Assembly (NCBI GenBank): GCA_029261995.1 | Contig: JAJDAF010000008.1 | Coordinates: forward strand, 1-64,000 | Origin: Candidatus Zhuqueibacterota bacterium | GTDB taxonomy: Bacteria > Zhuqueibacterota > Zhuqueibacteria > Oceanimicrobiales > Oceanimicrobiaceae | DNA length: 64,000 bases | Direction: 5' to 3' | In this document: positions 40,876 through 51,300 of the stretch, piece after piece | Numbering within the stretch: position 1 is the first letter of the stretch | Layout: each line of letters begins with the position of its first letter | The notes under the pieces: generated by a model | Told to the model about the DNA's origin: nothing | Seen by the model: only the letters and a program-made list of their open reading frames with translations | Databases searched by the model: none | Translations under genes and position numbers: made by a program

Positions 40876-40916
40876 GAGGGAGACAAGTGTAAAGTTACTT
40901 CACGCTTGTCTCCCTC
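40876..40916. repeat. 41-bp near-perfect palindrome in a divergent promoter region
   Basis: GAGGGAGACAAG (40876-40887) pairs with CTTGTCTCCCTC (40905-40916). The inner arms (GT...AAGT/ACTT...AC) pair almost completely too. Neither side has a T run, so it is not a standard terminator. It could be an operator, a transcript-end hairpin or a REP-like element between the PEGA operon and the TonB-C gene. Confidence 0.6.
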
Positions 40917-41016
40917 AGACGAGATGACATTTGCGGGGTTTCGGCTATTTGTGGTTGACTTTTGGTTTTGCTCTTGGTTATCTTGTTGCTGAATTTTGAG
41001 ACAAGAGGGTAATTCC

Positions 41017-41445
41017 ATGCGACAAAGGTCAGGCAGACAAATCGGGGTTTTACAGGCGACCTGTGTAGTCGCGCTGCTTCTCATTGTTAGCTGTACTCAC
41101 ACGGCAGATCCGCCGCTTGCGCCCGACAGCAGTGGCGGCAATGTTTTCGTGGCATACGATGAACCGCCAATTCCGATAGGTGGCTTTGCCGCCATCCAGA
41201 ATGATCTCATTTACCCGGAAGCAGCGCGCAATGCCGGCATCGAAGGCCGCGTGGCAGTGCAGGTGCTGGTTGATTCTACCGGAGAAGCCATCGACCTGAA
41301 GGTTTTGCAGCGGCTGGGGTACGGTTGCGACCAGGAGGCGCTGCGGGTACTGCTGACACAGCAATGGCTTCCCGCAATGCAACGTGACAAGCCCGTCAAA
41401 GTCTGGGTCGTCGCATCAGTGGATTTTGCGTTGACCGATGATTGA
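41017..41445 (+). CDS. TonB C-terminal domain lipoprotein
   Basis: A 142-residue protein whose C-terminal 80 residues are a TonB C-terminal fold (YPEAARNAGIEGRVAVQVLVDSTGEAIDLKVLQRLGYGCDQEALRVL). Instead of an inner-membrane helix and Pro-rich arm, it has a lipoprotein signal ending LLIVSC. The ATG at 41017 has GAGGG upstream. Classical TonB couples the proton-driven ExbBD motor to outer-membrane receptors. A lipid-anchored short form cannot do so in the usual way and may be a binding or regulatory protein. It is monocistronic and divergent from the PEGA operon. Confidence 0.8.
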   Translation: MRQRSGRQIGVLQATCVVALLLIVSCTHTADPPLAPDSSGGNVFVAYDEPPIPIGGFAAIQNDLIYPEAARNAGIEGRVAVQVLVDSTGEAIDLKVLQRLGYGCDQEALRVLLTQQWLPAMQRDKPVKVWVVASVDFALTDD

Positions 41446-41612
41446 AGTTCTGCGGCGAGTGCATTCGACTTTCTGAACGCATAAGCCCGGCGAAATTAGG
41501 TCCCGGTTGTGTGGCATGATTTGTTGCGATAGCCGCAACATTTCCATTTGATTTAGACTCCCGAATTGCATACTTTCGTGTTGCAGTTCAAAAGAAATTC
41601 TCCGAGGCAGCT

Positions 41613-42200
41613 ATGAGTTTCCCATTTGGTGATATGGAATCCGCTGAGATCCCAGACAGATTCTTCTCCGACGCCACCGACAAACTGTTCAGCCATTGCA
41701 TTCAATGCGAGCGCGACCTGCTCGCAAGCGACGCCGAGTATGTTATCGAGAAGGCCATTCGTCACTATAAGAGTTTCAACACGGATGACACGATTTTTGA
41801 GCACGCCATGTGCATCGATTGCCAGGTGAAGATGCGTGAGAGCCTGTCGGAGATCTCGAAAAAACGCATAGACGCTTTCCTGGAGAGCCGTGTTAATCTG
41901 TTCAGGCGCCGCATGCAACTTATGGATGCACATGGGCCGAACACGGACGAATGGCTGTCGCAGTGCATTGTCAACGGCGTTCCGGTCGATGATGAGGAAG
42001 AATACCAGATTTATTGCCACTGCAAAGGTGACAAAATGCTGTTTTCGCTGATGCCTTTCATGATTAGCGGAACCGCTCTCGACGAAATTCAGGAACTCCT
42101 TTCTCCGGAAACGCGTGACGAAATCGACCGGTTCATGGGTGAGTTATTTGGCTTGCCGCCTGAGCTGCAGCCTTTGCTCAGGCCTGTTCTCGTGCTCTAA
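41613..42200 (+). CDS. Hypothetical cytoplasmic protein with paired cysteines
   Basis: A 195-residue protein without signal or membrane segment. Two CXXC pairs (CIQCERDLL and CIDCQVKM) are separated by a helical acidic stretch; a CHCK motif lies later. The pairs could hold zinc as a ribbon. I do not recognise the family. The ATG at 41613 follows GAGGCAG at normal spacing, and the codon pattern matches that of the neighbours. It is probably monocistronic; the next gene begins 78 bp further on. Confidence 0.7.
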   Translation: MSFPFGDMESAEIPDRFFSDATDKLFSHCIQCERDLLASDAEYVIEKAIRHYKSFNTDDTIFEHAMCIDCQVKMRESLSEISKKRIDAFLESRVNLFRRRMQLMDAHGPNTDEWLSQCIVNGVPVDDEEEYQIYCHCKGDKMLFSLMPFMISGTALDEIQELLSPETRDEIDRFMGELFGLPPELQPLLRPVLVL

Positions 42201-42278
42201 TATTGCTGTGTTCTACCGCCGCGCCGCAACTGAGATGTGGTGCTCGCCATCATTCATGTCTTAGTCTAAGGAAAAGGT

Positions 42279-43457
42279 GTGCACTTGAAGAAACTAATGG
42301 TTCTAACGTACGCAGCTCTGGCCGTGCTGTCCTCCGACTCACCCGAGGCGCAATGCCAGTCGCGAGTGTTCGGCAACGAGCCGGACATTCTTCTCGGTCT
42401 ACGAACGGACCGCTCCGCATCCATCACATTCGCGGACCTGGACGGAGATGACGACCTGGATGTTCTCGTTGCAAATGGCCGGCATTGGGTTCAGGCAAAC
42501 GAGGTTTTTATCAACAACTCCGACCCGGCGAACCAGCCTTACACGGCCCACTCAGGAAATTCCGGGACATTTACCCTTGCTTATGAACTGGGCCCGGAAT
42601 TGACCACAAGCTATGCCGTGCCTGCCGGCGATCTGGATGGCGATGGCGACATGGATGTCATTGTAGGCAACGACAGGGCCCCGAATCTGGTCTACATGAA
42701 CGACGGCAAGGGAAGGTTCACTCTGTCCGGACAGCTCTCAGATGCGGCCGATTTGACTCGCGGCGTGTTTCTGGGTGATTTGAATGGCGATGGCTGGCTG
42801 GACGCAGCCGTCACTAACCGCCACGCACCGAACGCAGTTCATCTGAACAACGGCGATGGCTCTTTTGGGGAACGCAAGAGCTTCGGGACTTCGGATGATT
42901 CCACCATAAAACTTGCAATTGGCGACCTAGATGCAGACAGTGACCTTGACCTTGTTTTGGCAAATCGCAACGGACAGCCGAATATGGTTTACTTAAACGA
43001 TGGCAAGGCCAATTTCGAGATATCACGCCCGTTCGGCACAGGAAGTGATGAAACGCTGGCAATCGCGTTGGCAGACATAAATGGTGATGGCCACATGGAC
43101 ATTGTCTCAGTAAATGCAGGTGAAGCCAATGGTGTCTATTTCGGCAACGGTCGTGGCGGATTCGACACGGGCATTCGTTTTGGTCGCGCGGACGGCAAGA
43201 CGTTCTCCGTTGACGTCGCTGATTTAGATGGCGATGGTGACCAGGATATTGTCGTTGCCAATGTTGGCGTTCAGAATGCCGTGTTCTTTAACGAAGAGCA
43301 AGGCAGGCGTTTCACAGAGCTGCGTTTCGGCTATGAGCAAGGAATCACCTACTGGCTGACAGTGGGCGATGTGGATCAGGATGGATTTCCTGATGTTGGT
43401 GTTGCGAATTCAGATGGTTTGAATGGCGTCTATCTTAACCATTTCGAGAACGATTGA
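42279..43457 (+). CDS. Exported FG-GAP/VCBS seven-repeat propeller protein
   Basis: A 392-residue protein. A GTG start with AAGGA upstream gives a signal-like N-terminus (MHLKKLMVLTYAALAVLSS). Seven Ca-binding repeats of the D-x-D-G-D-x-D type follow (FADLDGDDDLDVLVANG, GDLDGDGDMDVIVGND, GDLNGDGWLDAAVTN, GDLDADSDLDLVLANR, ADINGDGHMDIVSVN, ADLDGDGDQDIVVAN, GDVDQDGFPDVGVANS), as expected for an integrin-like seven-bladed propeller. There is no C-terminal sorting module. It is extracellular or periplasmic; the ligand is unknown. Confidence 0.85.
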   Translation: MHLKKLMVLTYAALAVLSSDSPEAQCQSRVFGNEPDILLGLRTDRSASITFADLDGDDDLDVLVANGRHWVQANEVFINNSDPANQPYTAHSGNSGTFTLAYELGPELTTSYAVPAGDLDGDGDMDVIVGNDRAPNLVYMNDGKGRFTLSGQLSDAADLTRGVFLGDLNGDGWLDAAVTNRHAPNAVHLNNGDGSFGERKSFGTSDDSTIKLAIGDLDADSDLDLVLANRNGQPNMVYLNDGKANFEISRPFGTGSDETLAIALADINGDGHMDIVSVNAGEANGVYFGNGRGGFDTGIRFGRADGKTFSVDVADLDGDGDQDIVVANVGVQNAVFFNEEQGRRFTELRFGYEQGITYWLTVGDVDQDGFPDVGVANSDGLNGVYLNHFEND

Positions 43458-43709
43458 GCTTGGCGCAGTACTACTTTCAGCACCCAAGCCGACGGCGGCC
43501 TGGCACCGGAAGTTCACGGTGTTGCGGTGGCGGCCAGAACAAAACCGTGCGGCGAAGTTTCGTTGAGCACATTCTTGTTGACTCTTTGGTATTAATTGAA
43601 CATCGTATACCGTTTCACGTTGTGTCGATTCGCAGGTAAGTTTCCAAGCAGTTAGTCCTATTCGTCATGATTTTTTGAGCTTTTCTTCGTTAACCAGGCG
43701 GGACTTCAG

Positions 43710-46205
43710 GTGGGCGCAAGAACAATTCTCAGGTTCGTGACCATTTCCGGATTGTGCATCTTTCCGTACGGCTGTACCGGTGCGCGCTCGCACAAAACCC
43801 CTCCTCGTGCCAGCAAAGGCGTTCTGGACTTGCGTGATTGGGACCGTATGCGCGACGGCGCAGTCAGTCTGGCCGGAGAATTTGAGTTCTACTGGCAACA
43901 GCAGTTGTGGCCAGAAGCCTTTTCGGATACGGTCACTCGGCCTGAACCGCATTTCATTGAAGTCGAGAAACCCTGGAATGACTTCAAAATTTCCGGCAAG
44001 AAACTCGGCGGCGACGGCTTTGCAACCTATCGTTTAACGCTCCTTCTGAACTCCGAGCGCCTGCCGTTAGCTTTCCACTTTCCAGACATGGGAACCGCAT
44101 TCCGGGTTTTTTTAAACGGTGAGCAGCTCATTGAGATTGGCAGGCCAGGCAAGAGCCGAGCAACCACAATCCCGAAATACCGCCCTCTTGTCGTGGAATT
44201 TGACGGCGACTCGACGAAGATAGAGCTTATCTATCACGTCTCCAATTTCCATCATGCGCGCGGCGGGGCATGGGAGCGGGTGAGGCTGGGAACCAAATGG
44301 GAGGTGTATAAGGTTCGGGGGCGCCGACTGGCGTATGACCTGGTGTTGTTCGGCACCATCCTGGTCATGGGGCTATATCATCTTGCCTTTCTAACTTTGC
44401 GTCGCAGGGCAAAACCGGCTCTGTTTTTTGGTCTGTTGTGTCTGATAGTCGCCGTCAGGTTGCTGACAGTAAATGAGCGAACGCTGCTGCAATATTTTCC
44501 GGCTCTCAGTTGGGAGGTTTTTCTCAAGATCGAGTATCTTACCTACTATCTCTCTGTCCCAGCTTTCGGCCTGTTTTTCGCATCGGTTTTTCGCCAGGAT
44601 TTTTCCCGTTTTGTTCTCAGAGCAGTTCTTGGCGTTGGCCTAAGCGCCGCGGGTCTGGTTTTGCTTTTTCCTGCCAAGATTTTCACTCATACCATGATAT
44701 GGTTTAATCTGTTCACGCTTGCAGCCTTGGCTTACGCCCTGTACTTTCTGTTTCTATGTGCAAAGAGAGGACGTCGCGGAGCCCGTACCGTCCTGTTTGG
44801 TTTCTTGCTGCTGGGGGCCTGTGTTCTTAATGATATTCTCGACGCAAACGCCATCATTCACACCGGCCATTTGACACAACTTGGCGTCTCCCTGTTCATT
44901 TTCGCTCAGGCCTTCCTCATTGCCGTTCGATTCGCCAGAGCGTTCGACACGGTTGAATTACAGCGTAGTGAGCTGGTGGTCGCGAATGACAAGTACAAGG
45001 TGGAGCTTGCAGAAAGGCAGCGCGCCGAACACGAAAAAGAGGAACTTCAGGAGAAACTGGCCCGTTCACAGAAAATGGAAGCCCTCGGCCTGCTCGCTGG
45101 CGGCGTGGCGCACGATCTCAACAACATTTTAGCGGGCACGGTTACCTACCCGGACCTCCTGCTCCTGGACCTTGCTGAAGAAAGCCCTTTGCGGGAGCCC
45201 CTTGAAACCATAAAACAGTCGGGCATCAAGGCTGCCGACATTGTACAGGATCTTCTGACCCTGGCCCGACGCGGCGTGTTAAATCCTCAGCCTGTCAACC
45301 TGAACGACATTATCTCAGACTACCTGGCCTCACCCGAGTCCGAAGCACTTAAACTTGACCATCCGGGCCTGGACATTGTCGCTGGCCTGGAACCCGAACT
45401 GTGTACTGTCGAAGGGTCGGCAATTCATATCAGGACAGTCGTGATGAACCTTGTGGCCAATGCGGCTGAATCGAATCCGAGCGATGACAAGGTCTGGATC
45501 TCGACACGGAACTGCCATGTTGACAAGACCATCAACGGCTACGAATACGTAAGCAAAGGGGACTTCGCCGTGGTGAAAGTTGAGGACCATGGGTGTGGTA
45601 TTGCGCAGGAGGACATCGGCAAAGTATTTGAGCCATTTTATACGCAAAAAATAATGGGAAGGAGCGGTACGGGTTTGGGCATGGCGGTTGTTTGGGGCAC
45701 GGTGCATGACCATCACGGCTTCATCGATGTGCGCAGCAGTGTTGGCAACGGCAGCACATTTGACCTGTATTTCCCGATCACGGAGGCGGCGCTGGTAAAG
45801 CCATCGCGTAGCACACCGGTTGAGGCCTACTCAGGCGACGAGACCATCCTGATTGTCGATGATGCGGAACTGCAGAGAAGAATCGCAACAAGGATCCTGA
45901 CGAAGCTGGGCTACCAGACAATCTCAGTAGCAAGCGGAGAAGAGGCTGTGGCCTATGTGCGCGACCATCCGGTCGATTTACTCTTGCTTGATATGATTAT
46001 GGAGCCCGGTATCGATGGGCTCGAGACCTATGAGGCGATCCAGGAGGTTCGGCCGGGCACGAAAGCGGTGATTGCCAGTGGCTTTTCGGAGACCGACCGG
46101 GTTCGGCAAGCTCAGAAATTGGGCGCCGGCAAATACATCAGGAAACCTTACACCATTGAAGGCATTGGGCTGGCGGTCCGTAATGAGCTGGACAGAATTG
46201 CCTGA
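43710..46205 (+). CDS. Hybrid histidine kinase with 7TM (DISM-type) sensor and C-terminal receiver
   Basis: An 831-residue protein. The N-terminal ~200 residues are a beta-sandwich sensor with a jelly-roll look (GEFEFYWQQQLW, GFATYRLTLLL, FRVFLNGEQLIEIGRPG), like 7TMR-DISMED2. Seven membrane helices follow (about 210-410), then a coiled linker and a HisKA domain with His in GGVAHDLNNIL. The ATPase has MNLVANAAES, DHGCGI and GTGLGMAV. The C-terminal receiver has Asp in LLLLDMIMEPGIDG and Lys in YIRKPY. The GTG start lies near a Cys-containing signal (LCIFPYGCTG). A stand-alone sensor with no adjacent regulator; the ligand is unknown, though DISM sensors often bind carbohydrates. Confidence 0.9.
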   Translation: MGARTILRFVTISGLCIFPYGCTGARSHKTPPRASKGVLDLRDWDRMRDGAVSLAGEFEFYWQQQLWPEAFSDTVTRPEPHFIEVEKPWNDFKISGKKLGGDGFATYRLTLLLNSERLPLAFHFPDMGTAFRVFLNGEQLIEIGRPGKSRATTIPKYRPLVVEFDGDSTKIELIYHVSNFHHARGGAWERVRLGTKWEVYKVRGRRLAYDLVLFGTILVMGLYHLAFLTLRRRAKPALFFGLLCLIVAVRLLTVNERTLLQYFPALSWEVFLKIEYLTYYLSVPAFGLFFASVFRQDFSRFVLRAVLGVGLSAAGLVLLFPAKIFTHTMIWFNLFTLAALAYALYFLFLCAKRGRRGARTVLFGFLLLGACVLNDILDANAIIHTGHLTQLGVSLFIFAQAFLIAVRFARAFDTVELQRSELVVANDKYKVELAERQRAEHEKEELQEKLARSQKMEALGLLAGGVAHDLNNILAGTVTYPDLLLLDLAEESPLREPLETIKQSGIKAADIVQDLLTLARRGVLNPQPVNLNDIISDYLASPESEALKLDHPGLDIVAGLEPELCTVEGSAIHIRTVVMNLVANAAESNPSDDKVWISTRNCHVDKTINGYEYVSKGDFAVVKVEDHGCGIAQEDIGKVFEPFYTQKIMGRSGTGLGMAVVWGTVHDHHGFIDVRSSVGNGSTFDLYFPITEAALVKPSRSTPVEAYSGDETILIVDDAELQRRIATRILTKLGYQTISVASGEEAVAYVRDHPVDLLLLDMIMEPGIDGLETYEAIQEVRPGTKAVIASGFSETDRVRQAQKLGAGKYIRKPYTIEGIGLAVRNELDRIA

Positions 46206-46223
46206 TACGGCATTCCGGCTCGC

Positions 46224-46865
46224 CTAAGCGATGCCGTGCTTCTTCTTATACTCCAACCAATTCTTTTTCAAATCGACAAACGCCTCAAAGTCCTGCTGCA
46301 GCAGAAACGGATTTGTTTGACGCTCATTGAGAATAGTAGATTCGGCTGCGGCGCCGTAATTATGTCCTGGGAAGACACGGGTGGCGTCCGGCAGCTTCAG
46401 CAATTTCTGGTGCAGCGAGTTGTATTCGGCGCGGGCAGCCGCGCCAAAGTCGGTGCCACCAACCTTGCCAACGAACAGCGTATCCCCGGTAAAGACGGCA
46501 TCGCCGCAGTGGATTGAAATCGAGTCGTTGGTGTGACCCGGTGTGTGCAGAATTTCAAGATCCAGACCTCCCAGTGGCAGCCTCGCACCATCTTCGATGG
46601 TGATCCCCGACAGCGGCTCAGTGTCCCCAAGCAGCAGCGGTTGAATGCCGGTCAGTGCCTTGATGGTGTCATTGCCATTGGTGTGGTCTTCGTGGCCGTG
46701 CGTGATGAGCACATATTTGACCCGGTAGCCCGTCTCGGTCGCGAATGCGTAGATTTGTTCTGGCGAGTAAGATGGGTCAATGATGACTGCCAGGTTGGAG
46801 CCGTCGTCAGCAGCAAGATAGCCGAAGTTGCGATCTCCGCCGGTCAGAAATTGTTTAACAAACAT
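46224..46865 (-). CDS. MBL-fold metallohydrolase, glyoxalase II-like
   Basis: A 213-residue metallo-beta-lactamase fold protein. Metal ligands are THGHEDHTNG (HxHxDH), TPGHT, the bridging Asp in FTGDTLF, and FPGHNYG. The arrangement matches small hydroxyacylglutathione-hydrolase-like enzymes, which cleave thioesters such as S-lactoylglutathione. The exact substrate is unknown, since many bacteria of this kind lack glutathione. It lies 18 bp from, and convergent with, the hybrid kinase. A textbook sigma-70 promoter lies at 46931. Confidence 0.9.
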   Translation of the reverse strand: MFVKQFLTGGDRNFGYLAADDGSNLAVIIDPSYSPEQIYAFATETGYRVKYVLITHGHEDHTNGNDTIKALTGIQPLLLGDTEPLSGITIEDGARLPLGGLDLEILHTPGHTNDSISIHCGDAVFTGDTLFVGKVGGTDFGAAARAEYNSLHQKLLKLPDATRVFPGHNYGAAAESTILNERQTNPFLLQQDFEAFVDLKKNWLEYKKKHGIA

Positions 46866-46930
46866 AGATCAATCCGTTTCGGTAAATAGCGCGTTGCGAG
46901 AATTCTTCTGTGGGCCGGGTAGGCTGTCGC

Positions 46931-46959
46931 AATATAGTAAAAACGACACCATGTGTCAA
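46931..46959 (-). promoter_or_regulatory. Sigma-70 promoter of the MBL hydrolase gene
   Basis: On the minus strand TTGACA (46959-46954), exactly 17 bp, then TATATT (46936-46931). Initiation near 46924 leaves a leader of about 60 nt. The remaining intergenic stretch to 47236 shows nothing else clear. Confidence 0.7.
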
Positions 46960-47236
46960 GATATCGGGCTGAGAACACGCTCATCTGGGTAGATTCTCAG
47001 ATTTCGCGAATAGATGTCCGTAGAGAGTCACCTGTGGCAATCTGCTCGACCGGTTGGTCGGATGAGAAAAGTCCAACACCTTCACAACTGCGCACCAAGT
47101 TTACGCCGGCCCATGAATTCCCCATGTCATCATCACCCATTTTTTGTGTCTGATTTTTAAGGAGTTCTGCCCACGTATATCCGCCTGGCACCGGCTTTGC
47201 TTAGAAGCCGGCAGAGCGCAATTATGGAGATCACAA

Positions 47237-47803
47237 ATGCAATCGAAAATGTACTTAATCGCCCTCGGCCTGGTGGCTCTGGCCCATGCTGCCCCCGTGG
47301 CGGGCGGTACGAATTCACCACGCCAACAAATGTTTCTGAGTCCACGCAATCTAAGTATGGCAAAAGCGGGGTTCGGCTTGGCTCTGCAGAGGGCCATTGT
47401 TCATTCGCAGCAACAAAGCCAGGTTGACCTCAATCTGGGTCAGGAATCTAGAACTGCGCTTCGGCCAATCGTTGGCGCACTACTGGCTGGCGGCCTGGGA
47501 GTCATCGGCGGCGCTTTCGTAGGCGGAAGTAGCAGCGGCGCACAAAATTGTGACGAGGAGATGTGTGGCCTGGAGTATCTCTTCTGGGGCGCAGTCGTCG
47601 GGGAAACGATTATGATGCCCCTGGGCGCTCACCTTGGCAACGGCCGCAGGGGGAGTCTCGGTCTCGATTTGTTGGCCTCGATTGGCGTGGCCGGAGCAGG
47701 TCTGGGTTTGACCTATGCCACGGGATTCGGTAACATTTTTGTGCTGACAGCTATCCTGCAAGTCGTGACCACAGTCGCGATTGAAATCAAAACCGGTAAG
47801 TAG
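47237..47803 (+). CDS. Hypothetical membrane protein with glycine-rich helices
   Basis: A 188-residue protein beginning MQSKMYLIALGLVALAHAAPVAGG, a signal peptide, with GGAGATCACAA as ribosome site. Two glycine-zipper-like hydrophobic stretches follow (IVGALLAGGLGVIGGAFVGG, and LASIGVAGAGLGLTYATGFG). Between them is a short loop with two Cys (CDEEMC). A longer frame from 47144 lacks a signal, so the internal ATG is chosen. The family is not recognised; an envelope location is likely. Confidence 0.6.
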   Translation: MQSKMYLIALGLVALAHAAPVAGGTNSPRQQMFLSPRNLSMAKAGFGLALQRAIVHSQQQSQVDLNLGQESRTALRPIVGALLAGGLGVIGGAFVGGSSSGAQNCDEEMCGLEYLFWGAVVGETIMMPLGAHLGNGRRGSLGLDLLASIGVAGAGLGLTYATGFGNIFVLTAILQVVTTVAIEIKTGK

Positions 47804-48065
47804 CCAGGCAAGAAATGGAGCGGGTGATGCGGCGGCCCGTGGCTTCGCTCGGTCCCCGGCCTCGATCTCGATGCCGAGTTGGCTTGTTGCGTTACGTGGC
47901 GGCAACATGGTCACGTCTTCGTTGCACTTGCCGTAAGATTTGATGCTGCGCCGGGCAGGCGTGGTTCTGAAACCGGGTTTATCAAATCTACCCTCCTCAA
48001 GATTGTACTCACTTCCAAGCTCCCGAGGGAGTGACTTCCTTCCAATCGCGAACGGGAGAAAAAGA

Positions 48066-48094
48066 TTGACTCTGTGAAATTTTCGTCATATCTT
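48066..48094 (+). promoter_or_regulatory. Sigma-70 promoter of the TonB-dependent receptor gene
   Basis: TTGACT (48066-48071), 17 bp, TATCTT (48089-48094). Initiation near 48101 would give a leader of about 215 nt, long enough for control at the RNA level. I do not recognise a known riboswitch in it. The preceding stretch 47804-48065 holds no gene I can support. Confidence 0.6.
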
Positions 48095-48315
48095 TCTGAC
48101 ACCCAACCGTATTCTTCTTGTTCTAACTTCTCGCCCTCTTGTACTCATGCAGCCCTGCGAGTTCTCGAGGGAATTGCCATCACTAACACGAAAGGAGGAC
48201 AGAATTTCGGAGATTTGGGTGAGACCATTCCACCAAACTCCAGAGCAAACATTGAGACTGTCTGAATCAACTATTCCGGTCAGATTAACTACCTTTTTTA
48301 ATGGAGGGCATAGTA

Positions 48316-51300
48316 ATGAGGCACATTTTCTCTCACCGCCAGCCAAAGAACATTCTTCTGTTGGTGCTCTGCGGCTGCCTGTTGCTGGGTTTGTCAACCA
48401 GCCTTTTTGCACAGGGTGTCACAACCGGCGCGCTCAACGGCCTGGTTTTTGACGACAAGGGGGAAGCGCTTCCAGGCGCAAATGTAGTCGCAACCCACGA
48501 CCCTACCGGCACGCAGTACGGTACTGCTGTCCGTACCGGTGGCGCGTTTACCATTCCGAACATGAGAGTCGGCGGACCCTACACCGTAACTGTTTCGTTT
48601 ATTGGCTACGCCACGCAGACACAGAAAGATGTCTACATCAGTCTGGGTCAGAATCTGCGTATGGATTTCACGCTCGCGGAATCAGCCGTTCAGTTAGAAG
48701 CCATTCAGGTGACGGCCGAACAGGATGAGATTCTCAACAGCGACCGCACGGGTGCTGCCACAACCATTTCAAGCGCCCAGGTCGCGCAACTCCCGTCTAT
48801 TAGACGCAGTACCAGAGACCTCACGCGTCTGGATCCGCGCAACGATGGCAACTTCAGTTTTGGCGGCAGAAACTGGCTGTATAACAACATCTCCGTCGAT
48901 GGGTCCTATTTTAACAACCCTTTTGGTTTAGATGACCCTGCACCAGGCGGACAGACGGCTTCTGAACCTATACCGTTTGAAGCCATTGAGCAGGTACAGG
49001 TGTCCGTTGCTCCTTTTGACGTCCGACAGGGTGGCTTTACCGGCGCAAATGTCAATACCGTAACTAAAAGTGGTACAAACCAATTGCGCGGTTCGGTTTA
49101 CACCTATACACGAAATGAAGGCTTGATCGGAAGTGAAGTAAGTGGAAGTGAGGTACTGAATCCAGATCTGTCTTTCAACCAGTCGGGCTTTACCCTAAGT
49201 GGTCCCATAGTCAAAGACAAGCTATTCTTCTTTGTCAATGGCGAGCTTGAGCGGAAAGACGACCCGGGTACTAACTTTGCAGCCGCACGGCCTGGAGCAA
49301 CAGGACTCGTTTCGCGTGTTGAAGCGTCGGTTATGGAAGACATAAGCGAGGCAATGATGAGAGTCTACGGGTATGACACAGGCGGCTTTGAAGGCTTTGT
49401 CAACGAAACGAACAACGACAAAATCCTTCTAAAGTTGGATTGGAATGTTAACGCCAATCATAACTTAACGTTTCGATATAATTTTCTCGATGCCAAGCGT
49501 GATTTGCCGCCCCACCCTTTTGCAATTAGTTTAAACAACACCGGCCGCGGACCGAACGAAAATAGCTTGCCTTTTAAGAACTCTGGTTATGCGATTAACA
49601 ATGAGTTCAATTCTTACGCTATGGAACTCAACAGTCGTGGTACCACGTGGGCAAATCGGTTCTTTGCCAGCTACAATAGATTTCGCGATTTTCGTGAACC
49701 TTTCAGCGAGGATTTCCCCACAATCGAGATCGGCTTAGATGGTATTACCTATACGACTGTGGGTCATGAGCCGTTTTCTATCAACAATCTCCTGGATCAG
49801 GATGTCTGGCAGTTTACGAACAATTACAGCCTTTTCAGAGGAAACCATGTAATCACCCTGGGAGCCAACTTCGAGACTTTCGAGTTCCTGAATTCTTTCA
49901 ACCTATTTCGCCATGGTTTCTTTGGTTTCGCCAACACTTTCGCATCCCCACAAGAGTTCCTTGATGCTGTCAATGGACCCACACCGCCTGACTTTGGGGG
50001 ACTGATTACGGACCCTTCACAGCCTTTTAAGGAAGATCCTACACATGTCGGTCAACTCGCAGTCTACGCGCAGGACGAATATCTTGTGACGGAAACCCTA
50101 AACTTGACATACGGTCTTCGGGTTGATTTTCCCCTCTATTTTACTGATCTCGAGGAGAACACGTTTTCACAATCGCTGTCGCTATTGGACGAGAATGGCA
50201 ACCCTGAAACGATTGATGCCAGCAAATTCCCGGATGCAACGCCTCTGTTTTCACCGAGGGTTGGTTTTAACTGGGATGTCAAGGGCGATCGCACAACTCA
50301 GTTGCGTGGTGGTACTGGCATTTTTACAGGACGCCTACCATTTGTATGGATAGGGAACACCTCCGCGAACCAGGGGGACGGGTCACCTTTCACAAGCATC
50401 AACGCTACAGACCCAGATTTCAAATTTCCACAGGTATGGAATACAAATGTCGCAGTTGACCAGCAACTCCCATGGGGTTTGCTGGGCACGTTCGAATTGG
50501 TCTATGGCAAAGATCTAAATGCCATTGTTATTCGAAATGCTAATCTGGGCGCTCCGGTTCGCACTATTCCAATAGACGGACGGCCGTTTTATGGCGGAGC
50601 CGTGGCGGATGCAAACGCTCCCGGTGTTTATGTGCTAGACAACACCAACGATGGGCACAATGTTAACTTCACTGCTCAGTTGCGAAAGAATCACGATTTC
50701 GGTCTCAATACCAGCCTGGCTTACAGCTATCTCGAGGCCAAGAATCAGATTACATCGACCGAAATTGCCCAGTTCTTCTGGGAAGGAAACCCTGTCCAGG
50801 GCGACCCCAACAATCCTGACGTTAGCTTTTCAGAATTTGGTAACCGTCACCGCATTGTTGGAGGCGGCACCTATAGCAAACGCTGGTCAAAGAGCCTGGC
50901 GACACATTTCGGCCTGTTCCTGGAAGTAGCTGAGGGTGCCGTGTCAACTGCAGGGGCCAAGAGTAGGTTCTCATACACCTATGCAGGTGACCTAAATGGC
51001 GACGGAGTGGCCGGCAACGACTTGATCTACATTCCGAGGGATGCAAGCGAAATTGTTTTTGATGAAACAGCCGGATCCGCTGCAGCCCAATGGGCAGCAT
51101 TTGACGCCTTCATCAATCAGGATGACTACTTGAGTTCACATCGTGGTCAAATTGCTGAACGGAATGGCGGAATCAATTCTTGGTTCTCCAATGTGGACCT
51201 CAGAATTTTGCAGGATGTTGCTCTTAATTTTGGAGGTGAAAGACATACCTTTCAGGTAAGCCTTGACGTCCTGAATGTCGGCAACCTGTTTAATTCAGAC

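Noticed and set aside
41513-41535. TGGCAT...TTGC before the paired-cysteine gene, resembling a -24/-12 promoter
   Set aside because: The GG to GC spacing is 11 bp instead of the required 10, and the -24 block is imperfect.
46206-46232. ACGGCAT...ATGCCGT hairpin between the convergent hybrid kinase and MBL genes as a terminator
   Set aside because: The loop is long, there is no T run on either strand, and one arm lies inside the MBL coding end.
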